DNA from: Sutcliffiella horikoshii
Lineage (GTDB): Bacteria; Bacillota; Bacilli; Bacillales; Bacillaceae_I
Reading direction: 5' to 3'
Assembly: GCF_008180725.1 (NCBI RefSeq)
Contig: NZ_VTEV01000005.1
Span: 217,637-281,636 of the forward strand
Length of the DNA: 64,000 bases
Part shown: piece by piece, positions 36,436 to 46,936 of the stretch
Position numbering within the stretch: the stretch's first letter is position 1
Layout: the number at the start of each line of letters is the position of its first letter
The notes under the pieces: generated by a model
Told to the model about the DNA's origin: nothing
Database searches by the model: none
Seen by the model: only the letters and a program-made list of their open reading frames with translations
Program-made: the position numbers and the translations under genes

Positions 36436-36504
36436 AATAGCATCTTTCTATGCGTATTATGCATATACTATAAGAAACTTTTAACAGGTAATGAGGTGCT
36501 TTAG

Positions 36505-36852
36505 ATGAAGGAAAGCTTATATAGATACCTTATAAAATGCAGTGTGGCGGAGCTTCCTCCTGAAAAGCAGCTCTTCTACCATTTTATTCAAGACGTGGAA
36601 TATGCTTATGAAGTACAAGCAGAAACCCCTGAGCAATACTATGATTTGCTTGTGAAACACCATCCATATATAGAGGCTGCAAATCATTTTGATATGCCTG
36701 TTGAAACAGCCCGAAACCTCATGATTGAGATTGAGCAGGAGATAAGAAATGCCGTAGACAACAGAATGCAACAGGTATTCTGGGTTGATTACACCAAACA
36801 AGTTTCTGCGATCAAACCCTCAAATAAGCAATACTTTTTTATTGGAATGTAA
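36505..36852 (+). CDS. Hypothetical protein
   Basis: 115 aa, not recognised. Mostly helical by composition, with aromatic residues throughout. Residues 50-80 (HPYIEAANHFDMPVETARNL) could form a helix-turn-helix, followed by an acidic helix. TGAGGTG lies before the ATG and a terminator follows the stop. It is 69 bp after rpsN on the same strand but has its own terminator. Confidence 0.65.
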   Translation: MKESLYRYLIKCSVAELPPEKQLFYHFIQDVEYAYEVQAETPEQYYDLLVKHHPYIEAANHFDMPVETARNLMIEIEQEIRNAVDNRMQQVFWVDYTKQVSAIKPSNKQYFFIGM

Positions 36853-36854
36853 CG

Positions 36855-36892
36855 AAAGCTTTCTCGCAATCTCGCTGTGAGAGAGCTTTTTT
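36855..36892 (+). terminator. Terminator of the hypothetical gene
   Basis: Stem AAAGCTTTCTC / GAGAGAGCTTT followed by TTT. Confidence 0.75.
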
Positions 36893-36983
36893 CAATTGTT
36901 TAAACTAACCAGTTGCAATCCTTCTCAGAAAGTGGCACCCTTAATAGGTCAGGAAATTTTTCGGAAACGTGTAGGTGATAACC

Positions 36984-37379
36984 ATGATCGAAGTAAAAAG
37001 CTCTCCAGTCAGTGATGGAGAATTCAATAGAGGTGTATTTGCAACTGAGGATATAAAAGAAGGAACACTGTTCCATTCTGCACCGGTAATATCCTACCCA
37101 AACGAACAGCACGAACATATTGAAAAGACGTTATTAGCAGACTATGCCTTTGAATATGGTATTAATCATTCTGCCATCTTGCTCGGCTATGGAATGCTTT
37201 TCAACCATTCATATGAACCAAATGCAAGGTATGAAATTAACTTTGATGAACATGTCTTTGACTTTTTTGCTTATAAAGACATAAAAGCCGGCGAAGAAAT
37301 CCTCATTAACTATAACGGAGATGTGGATGAGATGGACCCGCTTTGGTTTAATATGGATGAAAACGAGAAAGAAGAATAG
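36984..37379 (+). CDS. SET domain protein
   Basis: 131-aa stand-alone SET domain. The family uses S-adenosylmethionine to methylate lysine in proteins. Hallmarks: RGVFATEDIKEG, the NHSYEPNA motif and the C-terminal EEILINYNG with its tyrosine. The post-SET cysteine cluster is absent, as usual in short bacterial versions. The ATG at 36984 with AGGTGAT upstream is preferred to a GTG at 36975. Target unknown. Confidence 0.8.
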   Translation: MIEVKSSPVSDGEFNRGVFATEDIKEGTLFHSAPVISYPNEQHEHIEKTLLADYAFEYGINHSAILLGYGMLFNHSYEPNARYEINFDEHVFDFFAYKDIKAGEEILINYNGDVDEMDPLWFNMDENEKEE

Positions 37380-37381
37380 GA

Positions 37382-37413
37382 AAATGGTGTCCCAACAATT
37401 AGGGACACCATTT
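37382..37413. terminator. Bidirectional terminator
   Basis: Perfect 12-bp stem AAATGGTGTCCC / GGGACACCATTT followed by a T tract; between convergent genes. Confidence 0.9.
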
Positions 37414-37444
37414 TTATTTGTTTAATTCGTAATTCATAGTCTCA

Positions 37445-38440
37445 CTACAACTCTATTCTACAACCTTCTTCATTAGAACGACGAGCTGCATCATTTATCG
37501 AGGTAAGCAAGTATGCGTCTTGATGGCTGATGTCGGGCTTTTTACCTGATAAGATTTCCGTGACCCATTGCATCATTGCAGATGGTGCGTTCTCAGGAAG
37601 TTCATCTTCAGATGGTGTATGCCAGCCTTCTTCAAGCTTTATACTTTTAATCCTGATGGAATCGTCTTCTATCATTAAGGTTCCCTCTGTTCCATAAACC
37701 TCCAATTGGAATGGACTACCGGAAGAGACAAACCCTGTCTCTAAAATCCCAATGGCACCAGATTCATACTCTACAATGGCGACAGCATTATCATCTACCT
37801 CATAATCAAACGTTTGTTTAAACCTTGCTGTTACTGCTTTTGCTTGTCCGCCTAGTCGGTTTGTCAAATAAATGGGATGGGCGCCAAGATCGATGAAGGC
37901 ACCGCCACCGCAGAGTTCCTTATCGTAAAAGTGCTGCGGCAACCAACCATTAGGATGCTGCTTGGTCGGAACGGAACCATTATGGGCAACTCGGCAACGA
38001 ATGGTAGTAAGTTTTCCCAGTAATCCCTCGTCTACTACCTTTTGGGCGTAAAGATAATAGTTTGCTGTTAATCTAGGAAGTGAAATCATCAGTTTGACTC
38101 CGTGTTCCTCTATCTTTTTCAAGATGGACCTCGCTTCAGCTTCCGTTTCTGCCAGCACTTTCTCGGTAAAAACATGCTTGCCATTCTGTGCGGCTTTTGT
38201 GATGATTTCTGTATGCATGTTTGTTGGAGAGGCAACAATGACTGCATCTATCTCTGGGTTTGTGAATATGTTCTCTAGTTCTTCTTCGAAGGCAAGGTTC
38301 AGCTCCTCTGCCCATGCTTGTCCTCTTTCTTTTTCCTCATCCCAGACGTGTGTCAGGGTAATGTGTTCGTTCTGAATTGCTTCCTCTGCATATTCTTGTG
38401 CATGCACATGCCATTTACTAAGTAGAGCAGTTCTGATCAT
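37445..38440 (-). CDS. Gfo/Idh/MocA family oxidoreductase
   Basis: 331-aa NAD(P)-dependent sugar or polyol dehydrogenase. The N-terminal Rossmann domain includes VIVASPTNMHTE, the EKV stretch that carries the catalytic lysine is at about 93-95, and the C-terminal domain has GGGAFIDLGAHPIYL with the conserved His. The glycine-rich loop at the N-terminus is atypical (LLSKWHVHAQ). AAAGGAG precedes the ATG. No sugar transport genes are adjacent, so the substrate cannot be inferred. Confidence 0.83.
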   Translation of the reverse strand: MIRTALLSKWHVHAQEYAEEAIQNEHITLTHVWDEEKERGQAWAEELNLAFEEELENIFTNPEIDAVIVASPTNMHTEIITKAAQNGKHVFTEKVLAETEAEARSILKKIEEHGVKLMISLPRLTANYYLYAQKVVDEGLLGKLTTIRCRVAHNGSVPTKQHPNGWLPQHFYDKELCGGGAFIDLGAHPIYLTNRLGGQAKAVTARFKQTFDYEVDDNAVAIVEYESGAIGILETGFVSSGSPFQLEVYGTEGTLMIEDDSIRIKSIKLEEGWHTPSEDELPENAPSAMMQWVTEILSGKKPDISHQDAYLLTSINDAARRSNEEGCRIEL

Positions 38441-38518
38441 AAGTGATGTCTCCTTTTTTATTCCTGTTATTATGTAAATTTAAAAAGACAGAGTCGCCCC
38501 TGCCTTATATACAAACTC

Positions 38519-39145
38519 TTATAGCTTTACTTTTATTTGAATATCTTCTCCGATTTTTTCATTGTTCTCATCCACAGGTGCTTTCATATTAATCTGCACC
38601 CACTCTACATCTTCTGCTTTTGTTTCTTCTAATAGGAAGAATATAGCACCTTGCTTCTTTTCGCCGCCAGCGAATTTTTCATTCAATTCTGCAGTATCCT
38701 CACTCTTGGTTGTCAGCCTGGAATCAGGTGCAGCAACCTCTTCCCCTGTATTTGTCACGATGCTAGCTTGATAAGCTTCAAAATTAAGAGAATCGGACGT
38801 TTTGTTTTCAACTTCCAAATCGAATTGAATATATTCAATTTCTTCTTGCCCCATATATTCTTTGAATCCTCCAGCAAGCTTGCCACTCATGACAGATACT
38901 TTGTCCACATTAATGTTGAAAGAGTCTGTTTCGATTGGTTTTAGACGGTTGTTTCTCGCGTGGTACGTAAAGCTTCCACCTTCTGTTTCAGCAGTTTCAC
39001 CAACTGGAATTAAGCTCTCTTCATTTTCTCTTTCCTCAGTTTCTTCTGCAAACCCTTCTTCATTTGCTTTCTTATCATCTGATGTGCATGCCGCAAGCAC
39101 CACAACAAGTAGCCCTATTAAAAATAAGGATATAACTCTCTTCAT
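38519..39145 (-). CDS. Lipoprotein with DUF4352/DUF5067-like beta domain
   Basis: 208 aa. Signal peptide with lipobox LAAC, lipidated at Cys20, then an acidic linker (20-55). The domain from about 60 to the end has an immunoglobulin-like pattern with IQFDLEVENKTSDSLNF typical of DUF4352/DUF5067 envelope lipoproteins. GGGGGAA precedes the ATG. Function unknown; possibly ligand binding on the membrane surface. Confidence 0.75.
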   Translation of the reverse strand: MKRVISLFLIGLLVVVLAACTSDDKKANEEGFAEETEERENEESLIPVGETAETEGGSFTYHARNNRLKPIETDSFNINVDKVSVMSGKLAGGFKEYMGQEEIEYIQFDLEVENKTSDSLNFEAYQASIVTNTGEEVAAPDSRLTTKSEDTAELNEKFAGGEKKQGAIFFLLEETKAEDVEWVQINMKAPVDENNEKIGEDIQIKVKL

Positions 39146-39291
39146 ACTATGTTTCCCCCTTGTGTGACTGAATCTCTTTTTTGTGTATATGGATGATTAT
39201 ACTGTATGTTTTCGCAGAATTGCTAGTATTCCGACAATATTCTTCACAAATTACACTTCCATTTTCAGGAACACATATAAAAGAGGGCCTA

Positions 39292-39310
39292 TCATAGCGA
39301 TAAGCCCTCT
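39292..39310 (-). terminator. Terminator of odhAB
   Basis: Stem AGAGGGC / GCCCTCT extended inward by TATC/GATA with a bulge; on the minus strand it is followed by TTTTATAT. Confidence 0.8.
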
Positions 39311-39318
39311 CCTAACTA

Positions 39319-40596
39319 TCAACCTTCCAACAATAGGTCTTCTGGATCTTCTAGCAATTGTTTCACGCGTACTAAGAACTGTACAGCATCTTTTCCATCG
39401 ACAATACGGTGATCGTAAGAAAGAGCGATATACATCATCGGTCTTACTTCCACTGTATCTTGATCATCCACAACAACAGGACGGCGTTGGATGGTGTGCA
39501 TTCCAAGAATACCAACCTGTGGTGTGTTTAGGATTGGAGTGGAATAAAGAGAACCGAAGATTCCACCGTTTGTAATGGTGAACGTACCGCCTTGAAGATC
39601 TTTTAATCCTAAGGAGTTGTCACGAGCCTTTTTACCAAGGTCACCGATTTCTTTTTCGATACCTGCAAAGCTTAGTTTGTCAGCGTCACGTACAACTGGT
39701 ACTACTAGACCTTCTTCTGTTGATACAGCAACTCCGATGTCATAGAATTTCTTCAATAGGATTTCGTCGCCTTGAATTTCCGCATTTAATAATGGGAAAG
39801 ATTTTAGCGCGCCGATAACCGCTTTTGTGAAGAAAGACATGAAGCCGAGTTTGACGCCATTCTTTTTGAAGAAAGCATCTTTACGACGGTTACGAACGTC
39901 CATTACTGCCGTCATATCAACCTCATTGAAAGTAGTCAGCATTGCTGCTGTGTGTTGTGCTTCTACTAGACGCTTAGCGATTGTTTGACGTCTTCTGCTC
40001 ATTTTGATGCGTTCTACGCGTGCGTCGTCCTGAACCGGGGCTGCCGCAGCTGGTTTAGAAGGTGCAGCTGCCGGTTTGGCTGGAGCTTCAGCCTTTGGTG
40101 CATTTTTAGCCTGATTATGTGCTTCCACATCTTCTACACGAACGCGTCCCATTGGATCACGATAGGAAACTTCATCAAGATCGATGCCAAGTTCTCTTGC
40201 TTTTTTGCGTGCTGCTGGAGAAGCTACTGTTCTTGATTTGGCTGCTTTCTTTTCTTCCGCAACTGGAGCTGGTGCCGCCTCCTTAGCAGGCTCAGCTTTA
40301 GGAGCCTCTTCTGCTTTCGGAGCTTCTTCCTTTGGTGCCGCTTCCGTAGCAGCGCTTGCGCCTTCTTCTCCAAGCTTGGCAATGACTTGACCTACCACAA
40401 CATTGTCGCCAGGTTCTGCTAAAAGCTCTTGGATTACCCCGCTGAAGTCACTTTTTATTTCTACGTTTACCTTATCTGTTTCAAGCTCAGCAATTGTTTC
40501 TCCCTTTTCAATTGCGTCACCTGTTTTTACTGTCCATTCTGCTATTGTACCTTCTGTGATTGATTCTGCTAGTTCTGGCACTTTAATTTCGATCAT
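39319..40596 (-). CDS. odhB: 2-oxoglutarate dehydrogenase E2 (dihydrolipoyllysine succinyltransferase)
   Basis: 425 aa. Lipoyl domain 1-76 with lipoyl Lys42 in ETDKVNV. An Ala/Pro/Glu/Lys linker follows, then the E1/E3-binding domain ([19 protein letters not shown]) at about 125-160, a second linker, and the acyltransferase domain with His396 and Asp400 in SYDHRIVDG. It transfers succinyl to CoA in the TCA cycle. Start codon overlaps the odhA stop by 4 bp (ATGA). Confidence 0.97.
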   Translation of the reverse strand: MIEIKVPELAESITEGTIAEWTVKTGDAIEKGETIAELETDKVNVEIKSDFSGVIQELLAEPGDNVVVGQVIAKLGEEGASAATEAAPKEEAPKAEEAPKAEPAKEAAPAPVAEEKKAAKSRTVASPAARKKARELGIDLDEVSYRDPMGRVRVEDVEAHNQAKNAPKAEAPAKPAAAPSKPAAAAPVQDDARVERIKMSRRRQTIAKRLVEAQHTAAMLTTFNEVDMTAVMDVRNRRKDAFFKKNGVKLGFMSFFTKAVIGALKSFPLLNAEIQGDEILLKKFYDIGVAVSTEEGLVVPVVRDADKLSFAGIEKEIGDLGKKARDNSLGLKDLQGGTFTITNGGIFGSLYSTPILNTPQVGILGMHTIQRRPVVVDDQDTVEVRPMMYIALSYDHRIVDGKDAVQFLVRVKQLLEDPEDLLLEG

Positions 40597-43469
40597 TTGT
40601 TTTCCCCTCCAAGCCCTTTGTGTACGTTCACTGTATCTTCAACAATCCATGCTTGTTCTTGTTTATGAATGTGTGGCTCACCTGTTGCCGGACTGGAGCG
40701 CTTTGGACGCCCAATGTAATCCACAGAGATGCCGATATTTGCAATTTCATGAAGGTTTGCTTTCACGACCGGCCATGCACCCATGTTCTTCGGCTCTTCC
40801 TGAACCCATACGATCTCTTCTAAGTTAGGGAATTGTGCAGCAAGCTCTTCTACTTCCTTATGAGGGAATGGGTAAAGTTGCTCGACGCGTGCGATATGAA
40901 GGGCTTCGACTTCTTCGCTGCCCATTTCATCTACTTTAGATGCGAGGTCAATCGCCACTTTTCCTGTACATAATGCAAGTCGTTTTACTTTATCTTTGTT
41001 TTGACCTGTACGCTTTTCTTCCACCAACAGCTTGAAGCTTCCTTCAGTCAATTCTGATACATCTGATACCGTCATTGCGTTACGCAATAAGCTCTTCGGT
41101 GTCATGACGATAAGTGGTCTTGCATCTTCTTTCGTCGTCAGTTTTGCCTGTCTTCTTAAAAGATGGAAGTACTGTGCAGCACTTGTCACATTCGCCACAA
41201 TCCAGTTGTTCTCTGCAGCAGAGTTCAAGAAACGCTCCACGCGTCCACTAGAATGCTCCGGTCCTTGTCCTTCGTAACCGTGTGGCAGAAGCATAACTAG
41301 ACTGGATTTCTGGCCCCACTTCGCTCTTCCGGATGCGATGAACTGGTCAATGATGACTTGAGCTACGTTAACGAAATCACCGAATTGCGCCTCCCAAATG
41401 ACAAGGGACTCAGGCGATTGTACGCTATATCCATAATCAAAACCAAGAACTGCCGTCTCAGATAACGGACTGTTGTAAAGGGATAGAGAAGCTTTGGCTT
41501 CCGGTAGTTCATGCAATGGAATGAAGCGCTCTCCTGTTTGGTTATCGTGTAAGACAAGGTGACGGTGTGAGAACGTTCCGCGCTCACTATCTTGTCCCGT
41601 TAAACGGATTGGCGTGCCGTCCGCAAGAATGGATGCAAAAGCAAGTGTTTCCCCTAAGGACCAGTCCACTTTGTTGTCCTTAGCAAGTAGACTTTCACGC
41701 TTTTTCAATATACGACCAAGCTTTGGATAAACAGTAAAAGTTTCCGGGAACTTCACCAGGTTGCTGTTGATGGATTTCAACAAGTCTTCCGGCACAGCCG
41801 TTTCTAGCTCAGGAACTTGATCACTGATTGGCTTTGGAACCTGCTTAATTTTCACATTGCCTTCGTCTTCTTTACGAAGTTCATCGAAAATTCCTTGCAA
41901 CTTCTGCATGAATTCTGTCTTCTTTGCTGTAACGTCCTCTTCAGTAAGGATCCCTCTGTTCACAAGCTCTTTTCCGTACATCTCAGCAATTACCGGGTGG
42001 TTATTAATTTTTTCATATAAAAGTGGTTGCGTCACATTGGCGTCATCCATTTCGTTGTGTCCGAAACGACGGTATCCAATAAGATCAATCACGATATCTT
42101 TTTTGAACTTCTTACGGTATTCATAAGCAAACACCATCACTGCCAGACAGCTTTCCGGATCGTCTGCATTCACATGGATGACCGGGATCTCATACCCCTT
42201 TGCAAGATCACTTGCATATTTTGTGGATCGGGAATCGCCGTAGTTTGTCGTGAATCCTAACAGATTGTTTGCAATGATATGGATTGTTCCACCTGTTGCG
42301 TATCCCTTTAGCTTTGTCAGGTTTAACGTTTCTGCAACGACACCCTCACCAGGGAACGCTGCATCTCCGTGTACAAGAACACTGAAGGAGGATTGCTTGT
42401 TCTGTTTTGGATATCCTTTTTCCGAACGGTCTTCCTGGGAAGCACGTGCCACCCCTTGAACGACAGGATTGACAAATTCCAAGTGACTTGGGTTGTGAGC
42501 AAGATTGATGCGCACTACTTGTTCCTTTTCACCTGTTACTTGACGGTCTGCACCCATATGATACTTTACATCACCAGACCAACCAAAGTTGATTCCGCGG
42601 GAACCTTCAGAAGGAACCAGCTCCTTGTTTGGTGAGTGGTGGAATTCAGAAAAAATCAGCTCGTACGGCTTGCCAAGGACATGCGCAAGTACATTTAGAC
42701 GGCCACGGTGCGCCATCCCGATACTGATATTTTTCGTTCCATCCTCACAGCCGGACTGAATCAGTTTGTCAAACATCGGTACAAGCATGTCCAACCCTTC
42801 GATGGAAAAACGCTTCTGGCCAACGAAAGTTTTATGTAAAAACTTTTCGAAGCCATCAACCGATATCAACCTTTCAAGAAGTTCCACACGTTGTTCTTTA
42901 GTGAACGGTCGCTCAATTCTCGTATTCTCAATATATGAGTTCAGCCATGTTTGCTCTTCCTCATCATGAATATGGCCGAATTCGTACGCAATCGTCCCTG
43001 TATAAATGCGCTTTAGGTGCTCATATGCCTCCCACGCATTAGAAATTGCCTCTGGTGCAGCTTCCCATACAAGATCAATTGGAATTTGGACAAGGTCCTG
43101 TTTGCTTAATCCGTATGTCTCCACGTCAAGGAATCCTACATCATCTTGCGGCTCCTTGTGTAATGGATTAATGTTTGCAGCAAGGTGCCCAAGCTCACGA
43201 ATATTACGCAAAAGCTTGTTCGCAGAGATTACTTTTTTGATTGCCATTTGAGGTACAGCTTGAGGGTTACTTGCCTCGCTAGCTGTCTTTTCATTTGAAC
43301 TGGAAATGGAATCCATTCCAGGCGGTTGTCCCAATTCTTCAAAAAGCGCACGAATAGATCCGTCTACTGATTCCGGATCTTGTTGGTACTTTTCATACAT
43401 GTCATACACATAACCCATATTTGGTCCATAAAAGCGCTCCCAAATTTGTTCAACTTCGACCTTACTCAT
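40593..43469 (-). CDS. odhA: 2-oxoglutarate dehydrogenase E1 component
   Basis: 958-aa thiamine-diphosphate enzyme that decarboxylates 2-oxoglutarate, close to the 944 aa of B. subtilis OdhA. Seen: N-terminal [19 protein letters not shown], the [16 protein letters not shown] region with an active-site His, the ThDP segment [10 protein letters not shown] and [11 protein letters not shown], and the C-terminal [13 protein letters not shown]. Starts the odhAB operon. A CcpA-type cre site about 160 bp upstream suggests carbon catabolite control. E3 is not encoded here and is shared from the pyruvate complex in Bacillus. Confidence 0.97.
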   Translation of the reverse strand: MSKVEVEQIWERFYGPNMGYVYDMYEKYQQDPESVDGSIRALFEELGQPPGMDSISSSNEKTASEASNPQAVPQMAIKKVISANKLLRNIRELGHLAANINPLHKEPQDDVGFLDVETYGLSKQDLVQIPIDLVWEAAPEAISNAWEAYEHLKRIYTGTIAYEFGHIHDEEEQTWLNSYIENTRIERPFTKEQRVELLERLISVDGFEKFLHKTFVGQKRFSIEGLDMLVPMFDKLIQSGCEDGTKNISIGMAHRGRLNVLAHVLGKPYELIFSEFHHSPNKELVPSEGSRGINFGWSGDVKYHMGADRQVTGEKEQVVRINLAHNPSHLEFVNPVVQGVARASQEDRSEKGYPKQNKQSSFSVLVHGDAAFPGEGVVAETLNLTKLKGYATGGTIHIIANNLLGFTTNYGDSRSTKYASDLAKGYEIPVIHVNADDPESCLAVMVFAYEYRKKFKKDIVIDLIGYRRFGHNEMDDANVTQPLLYEKINNHPVIAEMYGKELVNRGILTEEDVTAKKTEFMQKLQGIFDELRKEDEGNVKIKQVPKPISDQVPELETAVPEDLLKSINSNLVKFPETFTVYPKLGRILKKRESLLAKDNKVDWSLGETLAFASILADGTPIRLTGQDSERGTFSHRHLVLHDNQTGERFIPLHELPEAKASLSLYNSPLSETAVLGFDYGYSVQSPESLVIWEAQFGDFVNVAQVIIDQFIASGRAKWGQKSSLVMLLPHGYEGQGPEHSSGRVERFLNSAAENNWIVANVTSAAQYFHLLRRQAKLTTKEDARPLIVMTPKSLLRNAMTVSDVSELTEGSFKLLVEEKRTGQNKDKVKRLALCTGKVAIDLASKVDEMGSEEVEALHIARVEQLYPFPHKEVEELAAQFPNLEEIVWVQEEPKNMGAWPVVKANLHEIANIGISVDYIGRPKRSSPATGEPHIHKQEQAWIVEDTVNVHKGLGGENK

Positions 43470-43627
43470 TATTATATGCCCCCATCTTAGGCTGTGACGT
43501 TTTTAAAATGCCTCTGAAATAGTTACTATATAAAGGTTCAGGTACTAAATTAGATCATCTATAAATCTTATACCCTTGCCTATTACTTACACACCTAAAT
43601 TATACAGAAAAAACTTTCTATTTACCA

Positions 43628-43641
43628 TAAAAACGTTTTCA
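43628..43641. promoter_or_regulatory. Candidate cre (CcpA) site upstream of odhA
   Basis: On the minus strand TGAAAACGTTTTTA matches the cre consensus TGWAARCGYTWNCW at all but one position. It lies in the 377-bp spacer 43470-43846, which otherwise holds only A/T-rich DNA and the terminator of the BCCT gene. Confidence 0.55.
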
Positions 43642-43813
43642 TATTTTGGACAAATTTTCTTTTATATTGGAAATAAAGGTTTTTTCAGAATATTATAAAT
43701 AAACAGAGATGTCTTTGGAGTTCGCATGAATATGAAAATATTATAGTGGGTGAGTGTGGATTCCAAGCCCAGTAACGCTATAGGTGGTGTTGGTAGAGGT
43801 CTACATACGCAAA

Positions 43814-43840
43814 AGGCCTGCCCAAAACCAAGGCAGGCCT
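43814..43840 (-). terminator. Terminator of the BCCT gene
   Basis: Stem AGGCCTGCC / GGCAGGCCT with TTTT on the minus strand. Confidence 0.85.
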
Positions 43841-43846
43841 CTACTA

Positions 43847-45358
43847 TTAACTTACTTTTTTAACTTCTTTATCTCTACTTTTTTCAAGCTTCCACTCTTT
43901 GTTTAGCTCCTTTAACAACCCATAGCACATAACTAAAACGATAAATGTTAAAGGCAGGGCACTAACGATAATTGCGGTCTGTAAACCAGCTAGCCCTCCT
44001 GAGGCCATCAGTACTAAGGTTGATGCAACTAGAATAATTCCCCATACAACTTTGATCTTATTTGGAGGGTTCAGTTTACCGCCGGTTGTCTGCATTCCCA
44101 AGACAAAGGTTGCGGAATCAGCAGATGTAACGAAGAATGTCGTAATTAACGCTACTGTTAATACGGATAAGAGTGCTCCAAAAGGCAGCTGTTCAAAAAC
44201 ATAGAATAATGCCGTTTCTAGACTTTGATCAGAGACATTCAGACCTTGAACAAATTCTAAATGTATCCCAGTTCCGCCAAAAACAGTAAACCAAAGAGCA
44301 CAAACTAGACTTGGCACTAGGAGAACAGCGATTGTAAACTCCCTAATGGTTCTTCCCTTTGATACACGTGCAATGAACATACCAACAAATGGTGTCCAAG
44401 ATATCCACCAAGCCCAGTAAAATACGGTCCAGCCTTGGGTCCACGCAGCTTCAGTGGCATCAAAAGGTGACAGACGCAATCCCATCAATGCTACATTTTG
44501 AACGTAGCTTCCTAAGGTAGTAGTGAACATATTTAATAAGAAAAGAGTTGGTCCAAGAATCAGCATGGCTAAAAACAACACAACCGCAAGTGACATATTA
44601 ATATTGCTCAAGTACTTGATTCCCTTTGAAATACCTGTAGTTGCTGAAACGATGAAAAGTACAGTGATAACAGCCATAATGATGAACTGTACCATAAAGT
44701 TATTCGGAATGCCGACTAAATACTCCAGCCCGGCATTTATCTGTTGCGAACCTAGTCCAAGTGATGCTGCTACACCGAACAATGTAGCAAATACTGCAAC
44801 AACATCAATAGTTTTCCCAATAGGTCCTTTCACCTTTTCACCAAGTACAGGGCGAAGTGTTGCACTCATTAATCCAGGTGCATTATTTTTGAATTTTTGA
44901 TAAGCAAGCGCCATCGCTACAATTGCGTATATGGCCCAAGCATGAAGCCCCCAATGCAACCACGTATATCTCATCCCTAAGATTGCAGACTGTTCCGTGC
45001 TTCCTTCACCAAGTGGCGGTGCAGCAAAGTGAGAAATCGGCTCTGATACGCCATAGAAGAGCAACCCTATTCCCATTCCGGCAGAAAAAAGCATCGCAAA
45101 CCATGTCGGGCGATTATATTCAGGCTTATCATCTTTTTTTCCGAGTTTTATTTTTCCATATTTACTGAAGATCATGAATGCGGCAAATAAGAGGAAGAAC
45201 GTGGCAACTAATTGATAAAACCACCCAAACGTTTCCAAAACAAAAGCTTGCGCAATTCCCATCGCATTTCCAAGCTGATCTGGAATCAAAACACCTATTA
45301 ATACAAACAATGCGGCAATCCCCACCGAAATTTTAAAAACTGACCTGTCCATAAGCAT
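43847..45358 (-). CDS. BCCT family glycine betaine transporter (OpuD-like)
   Basis: 503 aa with 12 membrane spans. The BCCT family takes up betaine, choline or carnitine with sodium. The sodium/substrate region GMGIGLLFYGVSEPI and the tryptophan box WTVFYWAWWISWTPFVGMF are complete. The short basic C-terminus (KLEKSRDKEVKKVS) may sense osmotic state as in relatives. Three ATGs cluster at the start; the one at 45358 is best placed after AAAGGG. Similar to B. subtilis OpuD. Confidence 0.88.
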   Translation of the reverse strand: MLMDRSVFKISVGIAALFVLIGVLIPDQLGNAMGIAQAFVLETFGWFYQLVATFFLLFAAFMIFSKYGKIKLGKKDDKPEYNRPTWFAMLFSAGMGIGLLFYGVSEPISHFAAPPLGEGSTEQSAILGMRYTWLHWGLHAWAIYAIVAMALAYQKFKNNAPGLMSATLRPVLGEKVKGPIGKTIDVVAVFATLFGVAASLGLGSQQINAGLEYLVGIPNNFMVQFIIMAVITVLFIVSATTGISKGIKYLSNINMSLAVVLFLAMLILGPTLFLLNMFTTTLGSYVQNVALMGLRLSPFDATEAAWTQGWTVFYWAWWISWTPFVGMFIARVSKGRTIREFTIAVLLVPSLVCALWFTVFGGTGIHLEFVQGLNVSDQSLETALFYVFEQLPFGALLSVLTVALITTFFVTSADSATFVLGMQTTGGKLNPPNKIKVVWGIILVASTLVLMASGGLAGLQTAIIVSALPLTFIVLVMCYGLLKELNKEWKLEKSRDKEVKKVS

Positions 45359-45587
45359 CAACATCCCTTTTATTATTATTTTATTCTATTCCCTACAATG
45401 CCTACTAATTAAACCATAATACTAGTAGATTGGAAAAAGCGAGGAGGAATGATATTCCAGTATATTCGGCAATATATACCTCCATGGCGCATTCAGCTTT
45501 CAAAAAGGAAGAATTGCGACCGGATAATGAAAGATGCTTCTGATTCCGGACTTTACTATTGAAAAGACAATCCCCCGGTTTTATATT

Positions 45588-46199
45588 TCACACTCGTTTC
45601 TCCAAATCTTTCGCCGTTTTGCTAGTTTCCACATCTTTCTCATTTTTGAGTGTGCCAAACAGAACATCCACAAAAGGCGTAGACACCCCATACCAAAAAT
45701 TTTCATTTTTAAAGTGATGAAGAATATGAGTCTTTTTCACCCATTTCCCAAATTTCGTACGTGGTTTGATGGGACGGTGCGCAACATAGTGCTTCCACTC
45801 ATAAAGAAAAAGCATCATCATCAATCCACTTGCAAATGCGACGGTCAACCCCCAGTTGCCAGCAATTAAATAGAAAATTAAAGCGAGTACCGATAGATTC
45901 GGCAAGCTATACCAAAGCGGTAAAAATAATAAATGCAAATCATTCGGATCAGTATGGTGGTCATAGTGAAGTCGTTTTAACATTTTTAGTAAAATTGGAT
46001 GCTTCGGCGGCTTTAGATGAAATACAAACCGGTGCGTAAGATACTCACTGAACATGAAGGTCAGCATTCCAAACGCAAACACCGCTAACGCCACCCACGT
46101 CATTCCACTCCAAACCTGCCAACCTATACTCACCACGATCAGTACCATTAGAATGGTAATGTCCGGAAACAAAAAGAACTCCCTGTAGTATCCCTTCAT
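45588..46199 (-). CDS. Fatty acid hydroxylase / sterol desaturase superfamily protein
   Basis: 203-aa membrane protein with about four spans and the histidine clusters of di-iron membrane hydroxylases: HRFVFH, HYDHHTDPND, KHYVAHR and HILHHFKNE. This family hydroxylates or desaturates lipids or carotenoids. It starts 22 bp after the stop of the FadR-like regulator, so the two are cotranscribed, and lipid substrate is a reasonable inference. GGGGGAAG lies before the ATG. Confidence 0.82.
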   Translation of the reverse strand: MKGYYREFFLFPDITILMVLIVVSIGWQVWSGMTWVALAVFAFGMLTFMFSEYLTHRFVFHLKPPKHPILLKMLKRLHYDHHTDPNDLHLLFLPLWYSLPNLSVLALIFYLIAGNWGLTVAFASGLMMMLFLYEWKHYVAHRPIKPRTKFGKWVKKTHILHHFKNENFWYGVSTPFVDVLFGTLKNEKDVETSKTAKDLEKRV

Positions 46200-46221
46200 C
46201 TCTCTTCCCCCTAGTCTAATA

Positions 46222-46899
46222 TTATTTTACAGCGGTTTGTTCCTCCCACATCTTGATGCTTTGTTCCATCATGTTATGCACAAGCTGTTCCGCTTTGTCA
46301 CCGTCTTTATCTAATGCAGCTTTCATCAGCTTCATGTAATAGTTTTTTGAAGCTTCCCGATAGGATGCGTCATGGAAGTAGTAAGTTGCAAGATTAAGAT
46401 AAAGATGCCCGAAGCTATTAAGGATCAATAGATAGATAGGATTCGGCGCAGCAGCAGCAAGCCCTCTTTGGAGATCCCAATCGTACTCAGCAAAAGAGCC
46501 TGGGGTGTCAGCGACGTTTTCGCTCTCTTTTAATAATGAAATGACTTCCATAGGCTTATGTAAGACCGCTCCCTTTACATAGGAAGGAGAAAGGTTTTTT
46601 CTTAGTTCGAGGAGGTGGATGATAAATTCGTTCGGAATACTGTCCTCTTCATTCAGGATGTGGGCGATTGTCATGAGGTTTCCCTCTTTCCAATAATCAT
46701 TCACTGTAGCACGTTGGTTATGGCGAATCGTGAGCCATCCATCGCGTTCAAGCCGTTGCAGTACTTCACGAATGACTGGCCTCCCCACTTCCAATGTGGT
46801 GGCAAGTTCTCGTTCCGATGGTATTTGTGTGCCTGGCACAAATTCCCCTTGTAGGATTTTTTGGATAAATAACTTTTCGACCTTATCACTTACTCGCAT
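46222..46899 (-). CDS. FadR-type GntR regulator (E. coli FadR-like acyl-CoA sensor)
   Basis: 225 aa. N-terminal winged HTH with SERELATTLEVGRPVIREVL, followed by QRLERDGWLTIRH, close to the E. coli FadR recognition region. The C-terminal domain also follows E. coli FadR: FAEYDWDLQRGLA and NPIYLLILNS correspond to the acyl-CoA-binding domain. Bacillus subtilis uses an unrelated TetR-type FadR, so this type is notable. Two palindromic TGGTAWTACCA sites lie 38-77 bp upstream, indicating autoregulation. Likely responds to long-chain acyl-CoA and controls the hydroxylase-like gene downstream. Confidence 0.82.
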   Translation of the reverse strand: MRVSDKVEKLFIQKILQGEFVPGTQIPSERELATTLEVGRPVIREVLQRLERDGWLTIRHNQRATVNDYWKEGNLMTIAHILNEEDSIPNEFIIHLLELRKNLSPSYVKGAVLHKPMEVISLLKESENVADTPGSFAEYDWDLQRGLAAAAPNPIYLLILNSFGHLYLNLATYYFHDASYREASKNYYMKLMKAALDKDGDKAEQLVHNMMEQSIKMWEEQTAVK

Positions 46900-46936
46900 A
46901 TTGATGACGGCCCCTCCTTTTATACAAGGTAAAATA

